Shown here: one piece after another, positions 45,461-54,533 of the stretch
How the letters are laid out: every line of letters starts with the position of its first letter
Position numbering within the stretch: position 1 is the first letter of the stretch
Source: Caballeronia sordidicola
Lineage (GTDB): Bacteria; Pseudomonadota; Gammaproteobacteria; Burkholderiales; Burkholderiaceae
Length of the DNA stretch: 64,000 bases
Assembly: GCF_000729995.1 (NCBI RefSeq)
Contig: NZ_JNFG01000008.1
Span: 62,001-126,000, forward strand
Reading direction: 5' to 3'
Program-made: the position numbers and the translations under genes
Notes under the pieces: model-generated
Seen by the model: the letters and a program-made list of their open reading frames with translations, nothing else
Told to the model about the DNA's origin: nothing
The model's database searches: none

Positions 45461-45488
45461 TATCTAACACCAATGAACGAAACAAGCG

Positions 45489-46127
45489 ATGAAACCTATT
45501 TTGTCCGCCCCCATGCTCGCCACAGTGATGCTGGCGCTTGCTGGCTGCGATCACCCCGACGCTGCCAATGAAGTCAACTTCCGTGCCGCCCTGGACAAGC
45601 ACCTCGAAGCCCACGGTGATCTTTGCATCGGCCGTCACATTTGGCCGGTCGACGTGCCGGATGTGCCTGTCGCAGGACGCTTGCGCGATGGCATCCAGAT
45701 GCCAGCGCTCGAACGAGCGGGGCTGGTGGCACACGTGAATGCTGAGATGAAATTGCATCACCGGGACGGCACCGACGAGACCGTGAAGGCATTGCGCTAC
45801 AACCTGACGGACAAGGGGAGACAGTTCCTCAACGCGCAGCCGCGGACTGCCGGGCGCAACAGCGACGCGGCGCAACCCGATCTATGCTACGGCCATGTGC
45901 ATCTGGCCAAAATCGCGGGCTGGGACAAGCCGCACAAAAGCGAAGACAGCCCTGAGCACTTGGTTGCCACCGTGCGTTACACCTACACGCTGGAGCCGGC
46001 GCCGTGGGCACGCGATCCGGCGGTGCAGGGCGCATTTCCGATACTCGCTCGTGTGGTCAAGGGCAGCGGTTCCACGGAACTGACGCAGGTGTTGGTGGCC
46101 GGTGGCGACGGTTGGCAGCCGCTATAG
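45489..46127 (+). CDS. Lipoprotein of unknown function
   Basis: The product is 212 residues with a lipoprotein signal (MLATVMLALAGC, Cys20). The mature part has DLCIGRHIWPVDVPD, LRYNLTDKGRQFLN and CYGHVHLAKIAGWDKP. I recognise no family. It starts 28 bases after the peroxidase gene and should be in the same operon; two cysteines in CIG and LCYG segments could form a disulfide. Confidence 0.8.
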   Translation: MKPILSAPMLATVMLALAGCDHPDAANEVNFRAALDKHLEAHGDLCIGRHIWPVDVPDVPVAGRLRDGIQMPALERAGLVAHVNAEMKLHHRDGTDETVKALRYNLTDKGRQFLNAQPRTAGRNSDAAQPDLCYGHVHLAKIAGWDKPHKSEDSPEHLVATVRYTYTLEPAPWARDPAVQGAFPILARVVKGSGSTELTQVLVAGGDGWQPL

Positions 46128-47048
46128 GGCGCTGGGGGTTGAGGCGCTCGTTGTGCCCGCGAAGTGTTCTCGTTCACTCACGTTCCAAGCGCTGCGACCG
46201 TCAGGAATGCAATCGCCTTTTCATGGTGAGTCTCCAGACTTCCGAGTTGTCGGTATCTCGCCAGTGAACCGGATACCTCGGGAGGTGCCCTCGCTGCGCC
46301 TCAATAAAGAACCAGACGGGTTGTCGTTTCGGCTAGCGCCATCGAGTTAAGCTGGTTGCGTTGACGGTTACGCGCGATGTTCCAAGCCGTTGCTCGCCGA
46401 GGACGCTTGTCGCGATCTGTTTGATCAAATTTAGGATTCTGATTTCACACAATGCTTTGTGTCCCAATGTATCCGGGCCGTTTCCTGAAACAAAACGTTG
46501 CGCTCGAGCTTCCCCGATCAAGAAATGCTGATTGGGACTATATCCGTAGGAAACTCCAGACCAGGTGGCGTCGACGTAACGTTCGCCGGGCCTCCCATTC
46601 TAATGGAACGGACTACCACATGAGCAATGGATGAGGGCATTGTGCACTACACGCTCTGCGTTGCGTTTCAGGTCGTTCGAGGCAATCGTGGAACACTAAT
46701 CAGCGCGGAAAACCCGTGACTTGAGCACGGTCTGGTTTCCTAATTGACTTGACATAAATCTAATGATCGTAGTCGACAGATCGACAATGAAGGTATCCTA
46801 AGTTAAACATAGGACATGTCTTAACTAGTTTGTCGGAAGGCCGCATAGCGGCAATGCAAGTTTCAGTGCATCCCCTCTTGTCAGCGTATCGCATTGACAA
46901 GTCTCGCTCGCTTGTCCGCTTTCTTGACAAACACCCGCCCTTAAGCCCGCGAGGAGCTTGGCGCCCCCGAGTCGCCATTGAATCAGATTCAGCAGCGCTG
47001 CATTTCATTTTTGTGTCTATGCAGGCTTGCTGGGCACGGCTACGATCA

Positions 47049-47111
47049 GTTGTCCCTTGCGACAACGCTCCTCTCAACTAATCGCGCGCCCGTTGAAAGA
47101 CGGGTTTTTTT
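47049..47111 (+). ncRNA. Candidate small RNA 3' end with terminator
   Basis: A GTTGTC/GACAAC hairpin (47049-47066) is followed by the single-stranded CU-rich stretch GCTCCTCTCAAC. An intrinsic terminator follows, with stem CCCGT/ACGGG and seven T residues (47105-47111). The CU-rich stretch between hairpin and terminator resembles anti-Shine-Dalgarno small RNAs. The 5' end and promoter could not be placed, and it might just be the terminator of an unseen transcript. Confidence 0.4.
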
Positions 47112-47507
47112 GACCACATTTTCACGTTGTGCCAGATTCGATCTAATGATGCGGTGAAAAACTGCTGACTGTGCCAACGCAGCCATCGCCACGCAGGAAA
47201 ATTCGATGCGTCGAAGTTCAGAAGGTGAAAATTCGTCGCACTACCGTAGTAGAGGCGCTCGATACTGGGTCGCTTGAACGGGCGGTCATGCAGGCGAGCA
47301 AAGCGACTGGCCTCCAGCCTGATCTTTTCGATTCATATGACGTCGTTTTCGTCTGCCATTCCCGGTAGGCGGCGACACATATCGCAGCCGATGCGTGGGA
47401 TAGCATCTCAGTAGATTTCTTGTGGCATCGGAGGACTGCGGCGGGCTCGACGCGAGTTTGCAGTATGTTGTCTGTGATGCTAGCGGTCGCGGTCGTTCGG
47501 TCAATTC

Positions 47508-47522
47508 ATACGATGGTCTATA
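47508..47522 (+). promoter_or_regulatory. ACGATGGT palindrome, site 12
   Basis: ATACGATGGTCTATA matches the consensus with the symmetric GATG centre. No obvious target gene starts close by; it lies downstream of the iclR gene. Confidence 0.45.
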
Positions 47523-47691
47523 AATGGTCGACTTCTGCCTGAGGCGGACCAATCAATGGCGGCGTATCCCGCCGGTTCAACGTCGGACCGGGATTTGGCC
47601 ACATGCGAACAATCGGCAGTATTGGTAAACGTGCGTTGATGATTCATAGGCAGCCCTCGTATTCGAACAAATAGCCTTCGTCACGCGAACG

Positions 47692-48474
47692 CTAGCGCAT
47701 CCGGCCAAATAGCGGGGATGCCAGGCTCGCGGTTGCGAGTTCGTTTGCAGCTGCCAGCAGCGCGGACCCAAGCGTGGCCATGCGTTTCTCAGTCAATCTG
47801 ACGGCTGGCCCTGCAATGCTGATGACCCCGATCGCGGGGTAACCCCGTCGCTGGACCGGGGCAGCCATCGCCGTCATTCCCGGCGCGAACACTTCGTAGA
47901 TCGTTGCATAGCCACGGGCACGAGCGGCATCGACGAACGCCAGCAGCGCCTTCACGGTGGTCGGTGCGTTGGGTCCGTACTGCTTCGGTTGCCCAAACCC
48001 CTGGCGCGTCACCAACTCGAGCGCACGCTCATCGGTCATGGTCATCATCCAGGCGTGGCCGGTCGCACTGCACGAGAGGATGGTATCCATCCCCATGTCC
48101 GGGTCATATCGCAACCCCTTCAGCGCGCCTTGCGCCTTGGCAACCCACGTCAGCCTGTCTCCGTCGACGATAGCGAGCCGGACAAGCTCTCCCGACGATT
48201 CCGCGAGGCGGTCGAGCAGCGTTTGCGCAATGTCGATAATGCCGGACGTCGCCAGATAACTGAGCCCCAGCCCAGCGAGCTTCGTGGTCAGCACATAGTC
48301 ACCGTGCTCGCGTAACTGACGTACATAGCCGCACTGCTTGAGATCGACAAGCAGACGATGGCAGGCACTGCGAGGGATCTCAAGTTGATCCGAGATCAAC
48401 GCGAGCGGCGTTCCTTCCATCTGTGTCGCGAGAAATTCCAGCACCGCTAATGTCCGCTCGGTTACGCCTGGCAT
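47692..48474 (-). CDS. IclR family transcriptional regulator
   Basis: From the ATG at 48474 the product is 260 residues. An N-terminal winged helix (TERTLAVLEFLATQ, ISDQLEIPRSACHRLLVDLKQCGYV) is joined to the IclR effector domain (DIAQTLLDRLAESSGELVRLAIVDG, MDTILSCSATGHAWM, RRGYPAIGVISIAGPAVRL). AAAGGA precedes the ATG; the long upstream frame has no family content. It is divergent from the MHS transporter and dehydroquinase genes and probably controls them. A frameshifted copy of its second half lies at 51745-52130. Confidence 0.92.
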   Translation of the reverse strand: MPGVTERTLAVLEFLATQMEGTPLALISDQLEIPRSACHRLLVDLKQCGYVRQLREHGDYVLTTKLAGLGLSYLATSGIIDIAQTLLDRLAESSGELVRLAIVDGDRLTWVAKAQGALKGLRYDPDMGMDTILSCSATGHAWMMTMTDERALELVTRQGFGQPKQYGPNAPTTVKALLAFVDAARARGYATIYEVFAPGMTAMAAPVQRRGYPAIGVISIAGPAVRLTEKRMATLGSALLAAANELATASLASPLFGRMR

Positions 48475-48680
48475 GGAGAGTCCTTTCTTCTCGATCAGGC
48501 GACGATGATTGCACAATATGAGATGAGATTCCAGCCTGGAATAACGTCCCGGCAGCGCTGTTAATCTGCCTATTAGCCGTCTCGCAAGATAAGACGCATG
48601 AAAAAGGCGCGCCACGCACGTTGAACAATTCAAAGTTCGCCGTGACGTGATGCCGACAAGGTTTGGAATACGGAGACAAC

Positions 48681-50048
48681 ATGGATCAGCACTCGCACCT
48701 CCCCGCGCAGCAGGCGATGCGCACGCGCGCAGTGACCGCGGCGGCTGTCGGCACCGCACTCGAATGGTTTGATTTCACGTTATACGGCGCACTGGCGGCC
48801 ACCGTGCTGCCCAAGCTTTTTTTCCCGTCGATGGATTCGACTTCCGCGTTGCTGGCCTCGCTTGCCACGTTCGGTGTCGGGCTCGCAGCGCGACCGCTAG
48901 GCGCGATCATTTGTGGTTACCTTGGCGACAAACTCGGACGGCGCAACCTGATGCTCGGTACCGTCACCGTCATGGGCGTCTGCTCGATGTTGATGGGCTT
49001 GCTGCCGACCTACGCGAGCATTGGCGTGGCGGCGCCGATATTGCTAGTTATCCTGCGTATCTTGCAGGGCTTCGCGCTGGGCGGCGAATCGACAGGCGCG
49101 CAGTTGATGGCGATCGAGCATGCAAGTTCCGATCGTCGCGGCAAATACTCCGGCCTTCTCGGACTATGTTCGCCGCTCAGCCAGATCATGGCCAACGGCG
49201 TACTGCTCGCTCTTTCATCGGCGATGTCGGCGCAGGCATTCGACACATATGGCTGGCGCATTCCGTTCATCCTGAGCTTCATCCTCGTGATAGTCGGCAT
49301 CTACATCCGGCTGCGAGTCAGTGAGACGCCTGCTTTCGTCGCGTTCCGTAAAACTGAAGTCGTTCGTGTCGGCAGTCCGCTTCGCGATGCGCTGCGGCTT
49401 CACTGGCGAACGGTGCTCCGATGGATGCTGTTCTTCTGCGGTCCTGCGGCGATCTTTTATCTGATTGTTGTGTTCTCCTTGAGTTATGTGACGAAAACGC
49501 TGGGTGTGCCGAAACAGACGGGCTTCTTGTTGTTGATGGGCGCGAACGTGTGCGCAATCGTCGGGGCGCTGGCCGGCGGCATGCTGAGCGACCGGATCGG
49601 CCGCAGGAAAGCACTTGCAATCGGTTCGATCGCCACCTTGCTCATGCTTTTCGTGTATTTCCAGATTCTCGATACGAAGAGCTTCGTGCCCATGCTGGCT
49701 GCAATGGGTTTCTTTCTCGGCTTCACGCAATTCCAGAGCGGTATCCAGCCGGTTGCATTCGCCGAAGCGTTCCCGACCAATGTGCGTTACTCAGGCTCGG
49801 CGCTGGCCTATACCGGCGCCAACCTGATCGCGGGCGGTCCCATGCCTGTTCTTGCGGTCTGGCTCTTCGCCCTTTGCAATGGCTCGCCGTGGGGCGTCGT
49901 CGCGGTGTGCGTCACGTTCAATGTTATCTCGCTGGCCGCGATTTTGACCGCACCCGAAACGCTGGGTATCGATATGAACCGGGTCGACTCTGCCGGAGAA
50001 GTCATGGGTTCATCGGCACATCCGTCCACGCAATCCCAACCACACTGA
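48681..50048 (+). CDS. MHS-family metabolite:proton symporter (shikimate/quinate-type)
   Basis: The product is 455 residues with 12 hydrophobic segments. The MHS signature is visible: GTALEWFDFTLYGALAATVLPKLFFP, then LGAIICGYLGDKLGRRNLML and ILQGFALGGESTGAQLMAIEHA. A 100-residue amphipathic loop joins the halves. Members of this group import shikimate, alpha-ketoglutarate or other small acids. Next to dehydroquinase, quinate or shikimate is the likely substrate, by context. GGAGA precedes the ATG at 48681. Confidence 0.9.
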   Translation: MDQHSHLPAQQAMRTRAVTAAAVGTALEWFDFTLYGALAATVLPKLFFPSMDSTSALLASLATFGVGLAARPLGAIICGYLGDKLGRRNLMLGTVTVMGVCSMLMGLLPTYASIGVAAPILLVILRILQGFALGGESTGAQLMAIEHASSDRRGKYSGLLGLCSPLSQIMANGVLLALSSAMSAQAFDTYGWRIPFILSFILVIVGIYIRLRVSETPAFVAFRKTEVVRVGSPLRDALRLHWRTVLRWMLFFCGPAAIFYLIVVFSLSYVTKTLGVPKQTGFLLLMGANVCAIVGALAGGMLSDRIGRRKALAIGSIATLLMLFVYFQILDTKSFVPMLAAMGFFLGFTQFQSGIQPVAFAEAFPTNVRYSGSALAYTGANLIAGGPMPVLAVWLFALCNGSPWGVVAVCVTFNVISLAAILTAPETLGIDMNRVDSAGEVMGSSAHPSTQSQPH

Positions 50049-50072
50049 ATCACTGAAAAGCAGGCACCGCAG

Positions 50073-50516
50073 ATGAAACCACTTGTTTATGTCCTGAATG
50101 GTTCGAACTTGAACATGCTCGGCAAGCGCGAACCGCACTTGTATGGTACGACGACGCTGGCCCAGGTGAAAGAACGCACTGAGACCCTCGCGGCCGAGCT
50201 TGGTCTCGAATGCGACTTCCGTCAGACGAACCACGAAGGAGTGATGGTCGACTGGCTGCAAGAGGCTTTCGAAAAGGATGCCGCAGTCGTCATCAATCCG
50301 GCCGGTTTTTCGTTCGCGTCGATACCAGTGCTGGATGCGGTCAAGCTGATTCGTCAGCCGGTGATCGAGGTGCATATCACCAACATCCACCAGCGGGACG
50401 AACAGTATCGGCATTCGCTGGTCTCGTTGGCGGCACGCGGCGTGATATGTGGCCTTGGTGTCGACGGATACCTGCTTGCCGTTCGAGCGGTCGCAGGCGC
50501 CATGCAGCGCGCATAG
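50073..50516 (+). CDS. aroQ: Type II 3-dehydroquinate dehydratase, probably catabolic
   Basis: The product is 147 residues, the normal type II dehydroquinase length. The active-site tyrosine is Tyr24 in REPHLYGTT with Arg19, and EVHITNIHQRDEQYRH carries the catalytic His101. The lid NGSNLNMLG (usually NGPNLNLLG) and NPAGFSFASI (usually NPGAYTHTS) differ from housekeeping enzymes. It dehydrates 3-dehydroquinate to 3-dehydroshikimate. The 24-base gap to the transporter and IclR control suggest quinate/shikimate catabolism, not aromatic amino-acid synthesis. Confidence 0.88.
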   Translation: MKPLVYVLNGSNLNMLGKREPHLYGTTTLAQVKERTETLAAELGLECDFRQTNHEGVMVDWLQEAFEKDAAVVINPAGFSFASIPVLDAVKLIRQPVIEVHITNIHQRDEQYRHSLVSLAARGVICGLGVDGYLLAVRAVAGAMQRA

Positions 50517-51456
50517 CGTTGACGCGGCGCTAAATGAGCTACTTGTGCGCGCCCGAAGCCATCGCGAGAGCGTCGATATCCCGTTTTTTCTTTGTTTGGC
50601 GATGCGAGCGACGGGCAGTGAGCTCACAGTGGCACGTTAGATTTGATTTCGCAAGGTGCGAGATACCGACAACGTCTGCCTCTGGCACGCAACCAGCGCG
50701 CCATTTTTCTGATCATCGCAACGGCGTCGCTTTTTTGACTCTACGGATCTCGCCGCGATGACATTTGTACTTGCTCAATCAAGGCTAGTTCTACACCAGT
50801 CGCTGGCGCTGTCCAGAAGGCGCATTTGCAGCGTCAATCGAAGCCGGTCAGCAGCTGACAATGCAGTCGGAATGGCATTTCAAGCCTAAAAACAGCCCAT
50901 TTTCACACTGCGCCTCGGTTTCCGGGGTCGAAAATCCAATGTCCGACAAGGCCCATCAAGAAACGGCATGCAGGGCGCTTGACCCGCGGTCGTCGCGTTT
51001 AGGGCAGGGGAGTCCTCGGGCATACGCGCGCCGGATTCGGCCAGCCGCCCGCTCGACGACTAAGCGGATGACGCAGCGTCGGAACATGCCCGCCATGCGG
51101 ATGGCCAACGGCGCGTGCCGCCACGTCCGGACCGTGTGGAGCTGGCGATCCTTACGGCGCTTGCCGTCACCTACCGCGCCGACATGCTGACCGACTAGTC
51201 GCTGGGCTACGCGTTGCGCCTGGTCGCCTAGTCGCCCGGCGCGGCGGCGTTGCGTTCGTGCAGCGTGTGCTGTGGGCGAGTCAGCATAGGATGCGCAACT
51301 GTCCGTGACGCTCGCGGCCGCGGGCCGCTTCGCAATTTCACTCGCATTTCTCGATGTCTTTCTGGCAGACGCGAACGCGGTACTTGCCGGCTTTATGTCA
51401 CGGCTACCCGGACAAAACAACTTGCAACTAACCGTCAAGCAATTCTAACTATTCCA

Positions 51457-51486
51457 GCACCGTGGCTGCTGCCGCAGCCACGGTGC
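51457..51486. repeat. 13-bp perfect inverted repeat
   Basis: GCACCGTGGCTGC and GCAGCCACGGTGC pair around TGCC. No T-run follows, so it is not a normal terminator. It is one of two such structures 38 bases apart. Confidence 0.8.
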
Positions 51487-51523
51487 CGAAAACCCCAGTC
51501 AACAAACAGGAGCGCCACCGCAC

Positions 51524-51553
51524 TGACGATCGGGCGAAGCTTCCCGATCGTCA
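51524..51553. repeat. 11-bp perfect inverted repeat
   Basis: TGACGATCGGG and CCCGATCGTCA pair around eight bases. Its neighbour at 51457 has an unrelated stem sequence. The function is unknown. Confidence 0.8.
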
Positions 51554-51744
51554 AGCGCCCTACGACCACATGGTAAGCGTAAGCTCAATTGCCAAGGCGT
51601 AAGCGTTCATGGCGGGGGCGGGTGCAGAGACTTGCCCATCAAGGGTTTGCCGCTTCTTGGATGGCCCATGGCACATAGCATGCGAGCCATTGATTCAGAC
51701 CTGTTTCGTGAGAACCGCCAGAGTTTGCACGATTCGAACGGTTA

Positions 51745-52130
51745 CCCGGGCATGGGCCAGTTTTGTCCTGCAGTGCCGCAAGACATACATGCGTGGACGA
51801 TGCCATGACTGACGAGCGGGCACTTGAACTTGTATTGTGTCAGAGCTTCGGACAACCGAAACAATACGGGCCCAATGCACACACTACGATTCCAGGATTG
51901 TTGAGTTCATTCATACGGCTCGAGCGCGCGGATATGCAGCGATCAACGAAGTGTTTGCTCCTGGCAAGACCGCAATGGGTGCAACGGCCGGGTCATCCAG
52001 CGCTGGGTTGATAAGCATCGCGGGCCCGCTTCCCGACTCGACGAAACGCGCATGGCGAGCCTCGGCTACGCGCTCTCAGCCGCGGCAACCGAGCTTGCCG
52101 CCACACATCACGCGTCGCCGTTGTCCAATC
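51745..52130 (+). pseudogene. Frameshifted iclR relic
   Basis: TDERALELV then FGQPKQYGPNAHTT, in one frame, and ARARGYAAINEVFAPGKTAMG and GLISIAGPLPD, in another, closely match the middle and end of the IclR protein at 47692. At least one frameshift and an early stop break it, and the helix-turn-helix half is missing. It sits on the far side of the transporter-aroQ pair from the intact gene, in opposite orientation. Confidence 0.8.
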
Positions 52131-52212
52131 GAAAAAGGTGGGCGGATAGAGGTTGCAAACAACCCCGGATTGTTTGCAACCTCACAGTCCCCGACATCTT
52201 GAACGCAACCAA

Positions 52213-53139
52213 TCACTCGGTCAGGCGTTTCCTAAGTGCCAGTGCAGTGGGTTTCCGAAATGTTTCAAGAACTGTAGCGGCTTCGAAGGTTTTTGTGGCT
52301 GAACGCGAGCTCTTCATGAGTGCCTCGATGCGTTCAGCCGTGTCTGTAGAAGGAGCAGGGGTGTACACCATGATGCGCGTACCCGGAGCGTCGGGAACTT
52401 CGAGCGACAATGCATCAAGCTCCAACAGCCCTGCTACCGGATGCTCAATAGCCTTGCGCCAGTCGCTGCGCTTAAGCACGTCGTGCTCAGCCCACCATCT
52501 GCAAAAGTCCGAGTCAGTATCGTTTAATTCTTCGACAAGGTCTCGTAGGAAAACCTCCCCGGATGGACGAAGAATGTAGTCCCCACGAAACTGCGCAAGC
52601 ACGCACTTCGCGTAAGCATCCCATCCTCGAAACAGCTTGCGTGCGCCTTCGCCATGAAACGTGAACCACAACAGATTGCAGCGTCCCGCGGGCAGCTTTC
52701 GAAAATCTGTGAAGACTTTCGTTGCAGCCTCGTTCCACGTGACGTAATTCCAGTTTCCATCAACGACATAAGCCGGCATGTTGCCCAGCTGATCGAGCAT
52801 GCGGCGTACCGTATCCGTCACGTTCTGCGCGATTGGATATGGACCAGGGGGAGTGTAATGGTTAGCCAGTTCGAACAAATGGGTACGTTCATGCGGCGAT
52901 AGCTTCAACGCATTGGCAATGCTTTCGACGGTTCTAAACGAGACGTTCACCTCGCGGCCTTGTTCAAGCCATGCGTACCACGTGACACTGATGCCCGCTT
53001 TTTCTGCCACTTCTTCGCGACGAAGTCCTGGGGTTTTTCGTCGGGGTCCGGACGGAAAATCAATATCCTGTGGACGCAGCCTTGCGCGTCGGGTTCTCAG
53101 AAAGTCAGCCAGCTCGTCCAATCGTTGCTGCTTTTCCAT
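52213..53139 (-). CDS. Helix-turn-helix regulator with MmyB-like ligand-binding domain
   Basis: The product is 308 residues. The N-terminal XRE-type helix-turn-helix (about 10-95: ELADFLRTRRARLRPQD, TPGLRREEVAEKAGISVTWYAWLEQGR) is followed by an MmyB-type PAS-like domain (about 115-280: PAYVVDGNWNYVTWNEAA, CNLLWFTFHGEGARKLF, DFCRWWAEHDV). These are usually activators or repressors that sense fatty or aromatic compounds. It is divergent from the sugar ABC/hydroxyquinol operon and is its probable regulator. Confidence 0.9.
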   Translation of the reverse strand: MEKQQRLDELADFLRTRRARLRPQDIDFPSGPRRKTPGLRREEVAEKAGISVTWYAWLEQGREVNVSFRTVESIANALKLSPHERTHLFELANHYTPPGPYPIAQNVTDTVRRMLDQLGNMPAYVVDGNWNYVTWNEAATKVFTDFRKLPAGRCNLLWFTFHGEGARKLFRGWDAYAKCVLAQFRGDYILRPSGEVFLRDLVEELNDTDSDFCRWWAEHDVLKRSDWRKAIEHPVAGLLELDALSLEVPDAPGTRIMVYTPAPSTDTAERIEALMKSSRSATKTFEAATVLETFRKPTALALRKRLTE

Positions 53140-53163
53140 AGCAATCGTCTCCTGAATCTATTC

Positions 53164-53188
53164 CTGTTACTGCCAATACTAGTAATAG
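53164..53188. promoter_or_regulatory. Inverted repeat between the HTH gene and the catabolic operon
   Basis: CTGTTACT and AGTAATAG face each other over nine bases with one mismatch. It lies about 25 bases ahead of the HTH gene and 190 bases ahead of the binding-protein gene, where an operator for the divergent regulator would be expected. Confidence 0.45.
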
Positions 53189-53378
53189 CAGTTGCTAGTT
53201 TAGCGAAACGAACCGTGTCACTCTCAGTCCGTCGTCGCGTCAGATCGATTCTTGTCTTCAAGGCCTAACGATTATAGGCGGCTTGAAGAACGATGGTTTT
53301 GCGGCGTAGAAAACTTGCGGCGGTGCAAGGAGGCGCTAGACCTCGCGTCGCTGAATAAGAAAACTTACGGAGACATTA

Positions 53379-54533
53379 ATGCGATCTTCTTTTCGTAGAA
53401 AGGGTGCGGGCGTGCTTGCCGCGACAGTGTTGTCAATGGTCCCGGCGCTTGGCGCCCACGCCGACTACACCGGTGCCCCCCGCACATTCCTCTTTAATCC
53501 AGCGGTGCAGATTCCTTTCTCGGACACGGCCAAGTACAAGAAGAAAGCGCCCTATGTCATCGGTTTTTCTAATGCGGGCTTGGGCGACAGCTGGCGTGTC
53601 GTGATGCAGCACTCGCTGATGAAAGCTGCCTCCGAGCACGCCGATGTGATCAAGCAAATGATCATCACCAACGGCAACATGGACGATGCGAAGCAAGCTG
53701 CCGACATACAGGACTTGATCTCACGTGGCGTCGACCTGTTGATCGTGAGTGCAAATACTCAGAAAGCACTCGATCCGGTTGTGACGCGCGCAATGAAACA
53801 GGGTATTCCCGTAGTCATGGTCGACCGCAGGATCTCGTCGGATAACTTTGTATCGTTCGTAACGGGATCTGACGCGATGATGGGCCGCGTATGGGCTCAG
53901 TGGATCGTGGAAAAACTTCACGGCAAGGGAAACGTGATCATGCTCGCTGGGCAAGCAGGATCAAGTGTGAGTGCCGATCGCGAAACAGCAGCCAAGCAAG
54001 TATTTTCGCAGTACCCGGACATCAAGGTGCTGGACACGGTCTACTCGGACTGGAGTCCGGTAAAAGCCAAGCAACAGATGCAGGCCATGATCGCGAAGTA
54101 CGGTCACACGATTAATGCCGTCTGGTGTGCGCATGGACTGCCGGTCGCGGGTTCGATCGATGCCTTCGTTGCTGCAGGATTTAAGGCGGGCGAGATCCCT
54201 CCGCATACAACTGCCGACCTCAACGGTCCGCTTCAACTCGCACTGCAATACAAAATCCCGATGCTCGAGATCGGCTATCCGCCGACGATGGGGCGCACGG
54301 CGATCGATGTCGCGTTGAAAGTCCTCGCTGGTCAGTCCCTTCCCAAGATCTATGAAATCAGCCCGCAAATTGCGCTGACCCGAGGTGACGAAACGCCGTC
54401 AGTGCCACACCCCGACCAATACTTCGACCAGATCGTGGATGCCAAAGGTCCTCCGGATGAAATCATTGATGGCGGCATGGGACCGGGCTACAACCCGTCC
54501 ACGTTCAAGGTCACGCTGCCAGGTGAGAAATGA
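53379..54533 (+). CDS. Monosaccharide-type ABC transporter, substrate-binding protein
   Basis: The product is 384 residues. A signal peptide ending in PALGAHA precedes a periplasmic-binding fold of the ribose/galactose group: PYVIGFSNAGLGDSWRVVM, NMDDAKQAADIQDLISRGVDLLIVSAN, GIPVVMVDRRI, GNVIMLAGQAGSSVSADRE. The C-terminus is extended by about 50 residues. The stop overlaps the ATPase start by four bases. The ligand is unknown; the downstream genes suggest a polyol, sugar-like or aromatic compound. Confidence 0.9.
   Translation: MRSSFRRKGAGVLAATVLSMVPALGAHADYTGAPRTFLFNPAVQIPFSDTAKYKKKAPYVIGFSNAGLGDSWRVVMQHSLMKAASEHADVIKQMIITNGNMDDAKQAADIQDLISRGVDLLIVSANTQKALDPVVTRAMKQGIPVVMVDRRISSDNFVSFVTGSDAMMGRVWAQWIVEKLHGKGNVIMLAGQAGSSVSADRETAAKQVFSQYPDIKVLDTVYSDWSPVKAKQQMQAMIAKYGHTINAVWCAHGLPVAGSIDAFVAAGFKAGEIPPHTTADLNGPLQLALQYKIPMLEIGYPPTMGRTAIDVALKVLAGQSLPKIYEISPQIALTRGDETPSVPHPDQYFDQIVDAKGPPDEIIDGGMGPGYNPSTFKVTLPGEK

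Larger units (their letters stand above)
46128..47691. other. Gene-poor stretch with a possible small RNA
   Basis: About 1.56 kb without a convincing gene. It contains the hairpin/terminator unit at 47049-47111 and the palindrome at 47508. A 47-codon GTG frame near 47225 (reading KIRRTTVVEALDTGSLERAV) has an ordinary composition but no known match; I do not call it. Confidence 0.5.
50517..52212. other. Gene-poor stretch with relics and palindromes
   Basis: About 1.7 kb without an intact gene. It contains the iclR relic near 51745-52130 and two perfect palindromes at 51457 and 51524. Frames at 50956-51440 have no recognisable family and are broken by stops on the most coding-like strand. Confidence 0.55.

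Noticed and set aside
50956..51438. A 160-residue minus-strand frame
   Set aside because: It is Arg/Ala-rich without motifs, and the opposite strand shows broken coding-like sequence, so I take it as decayed DNA.
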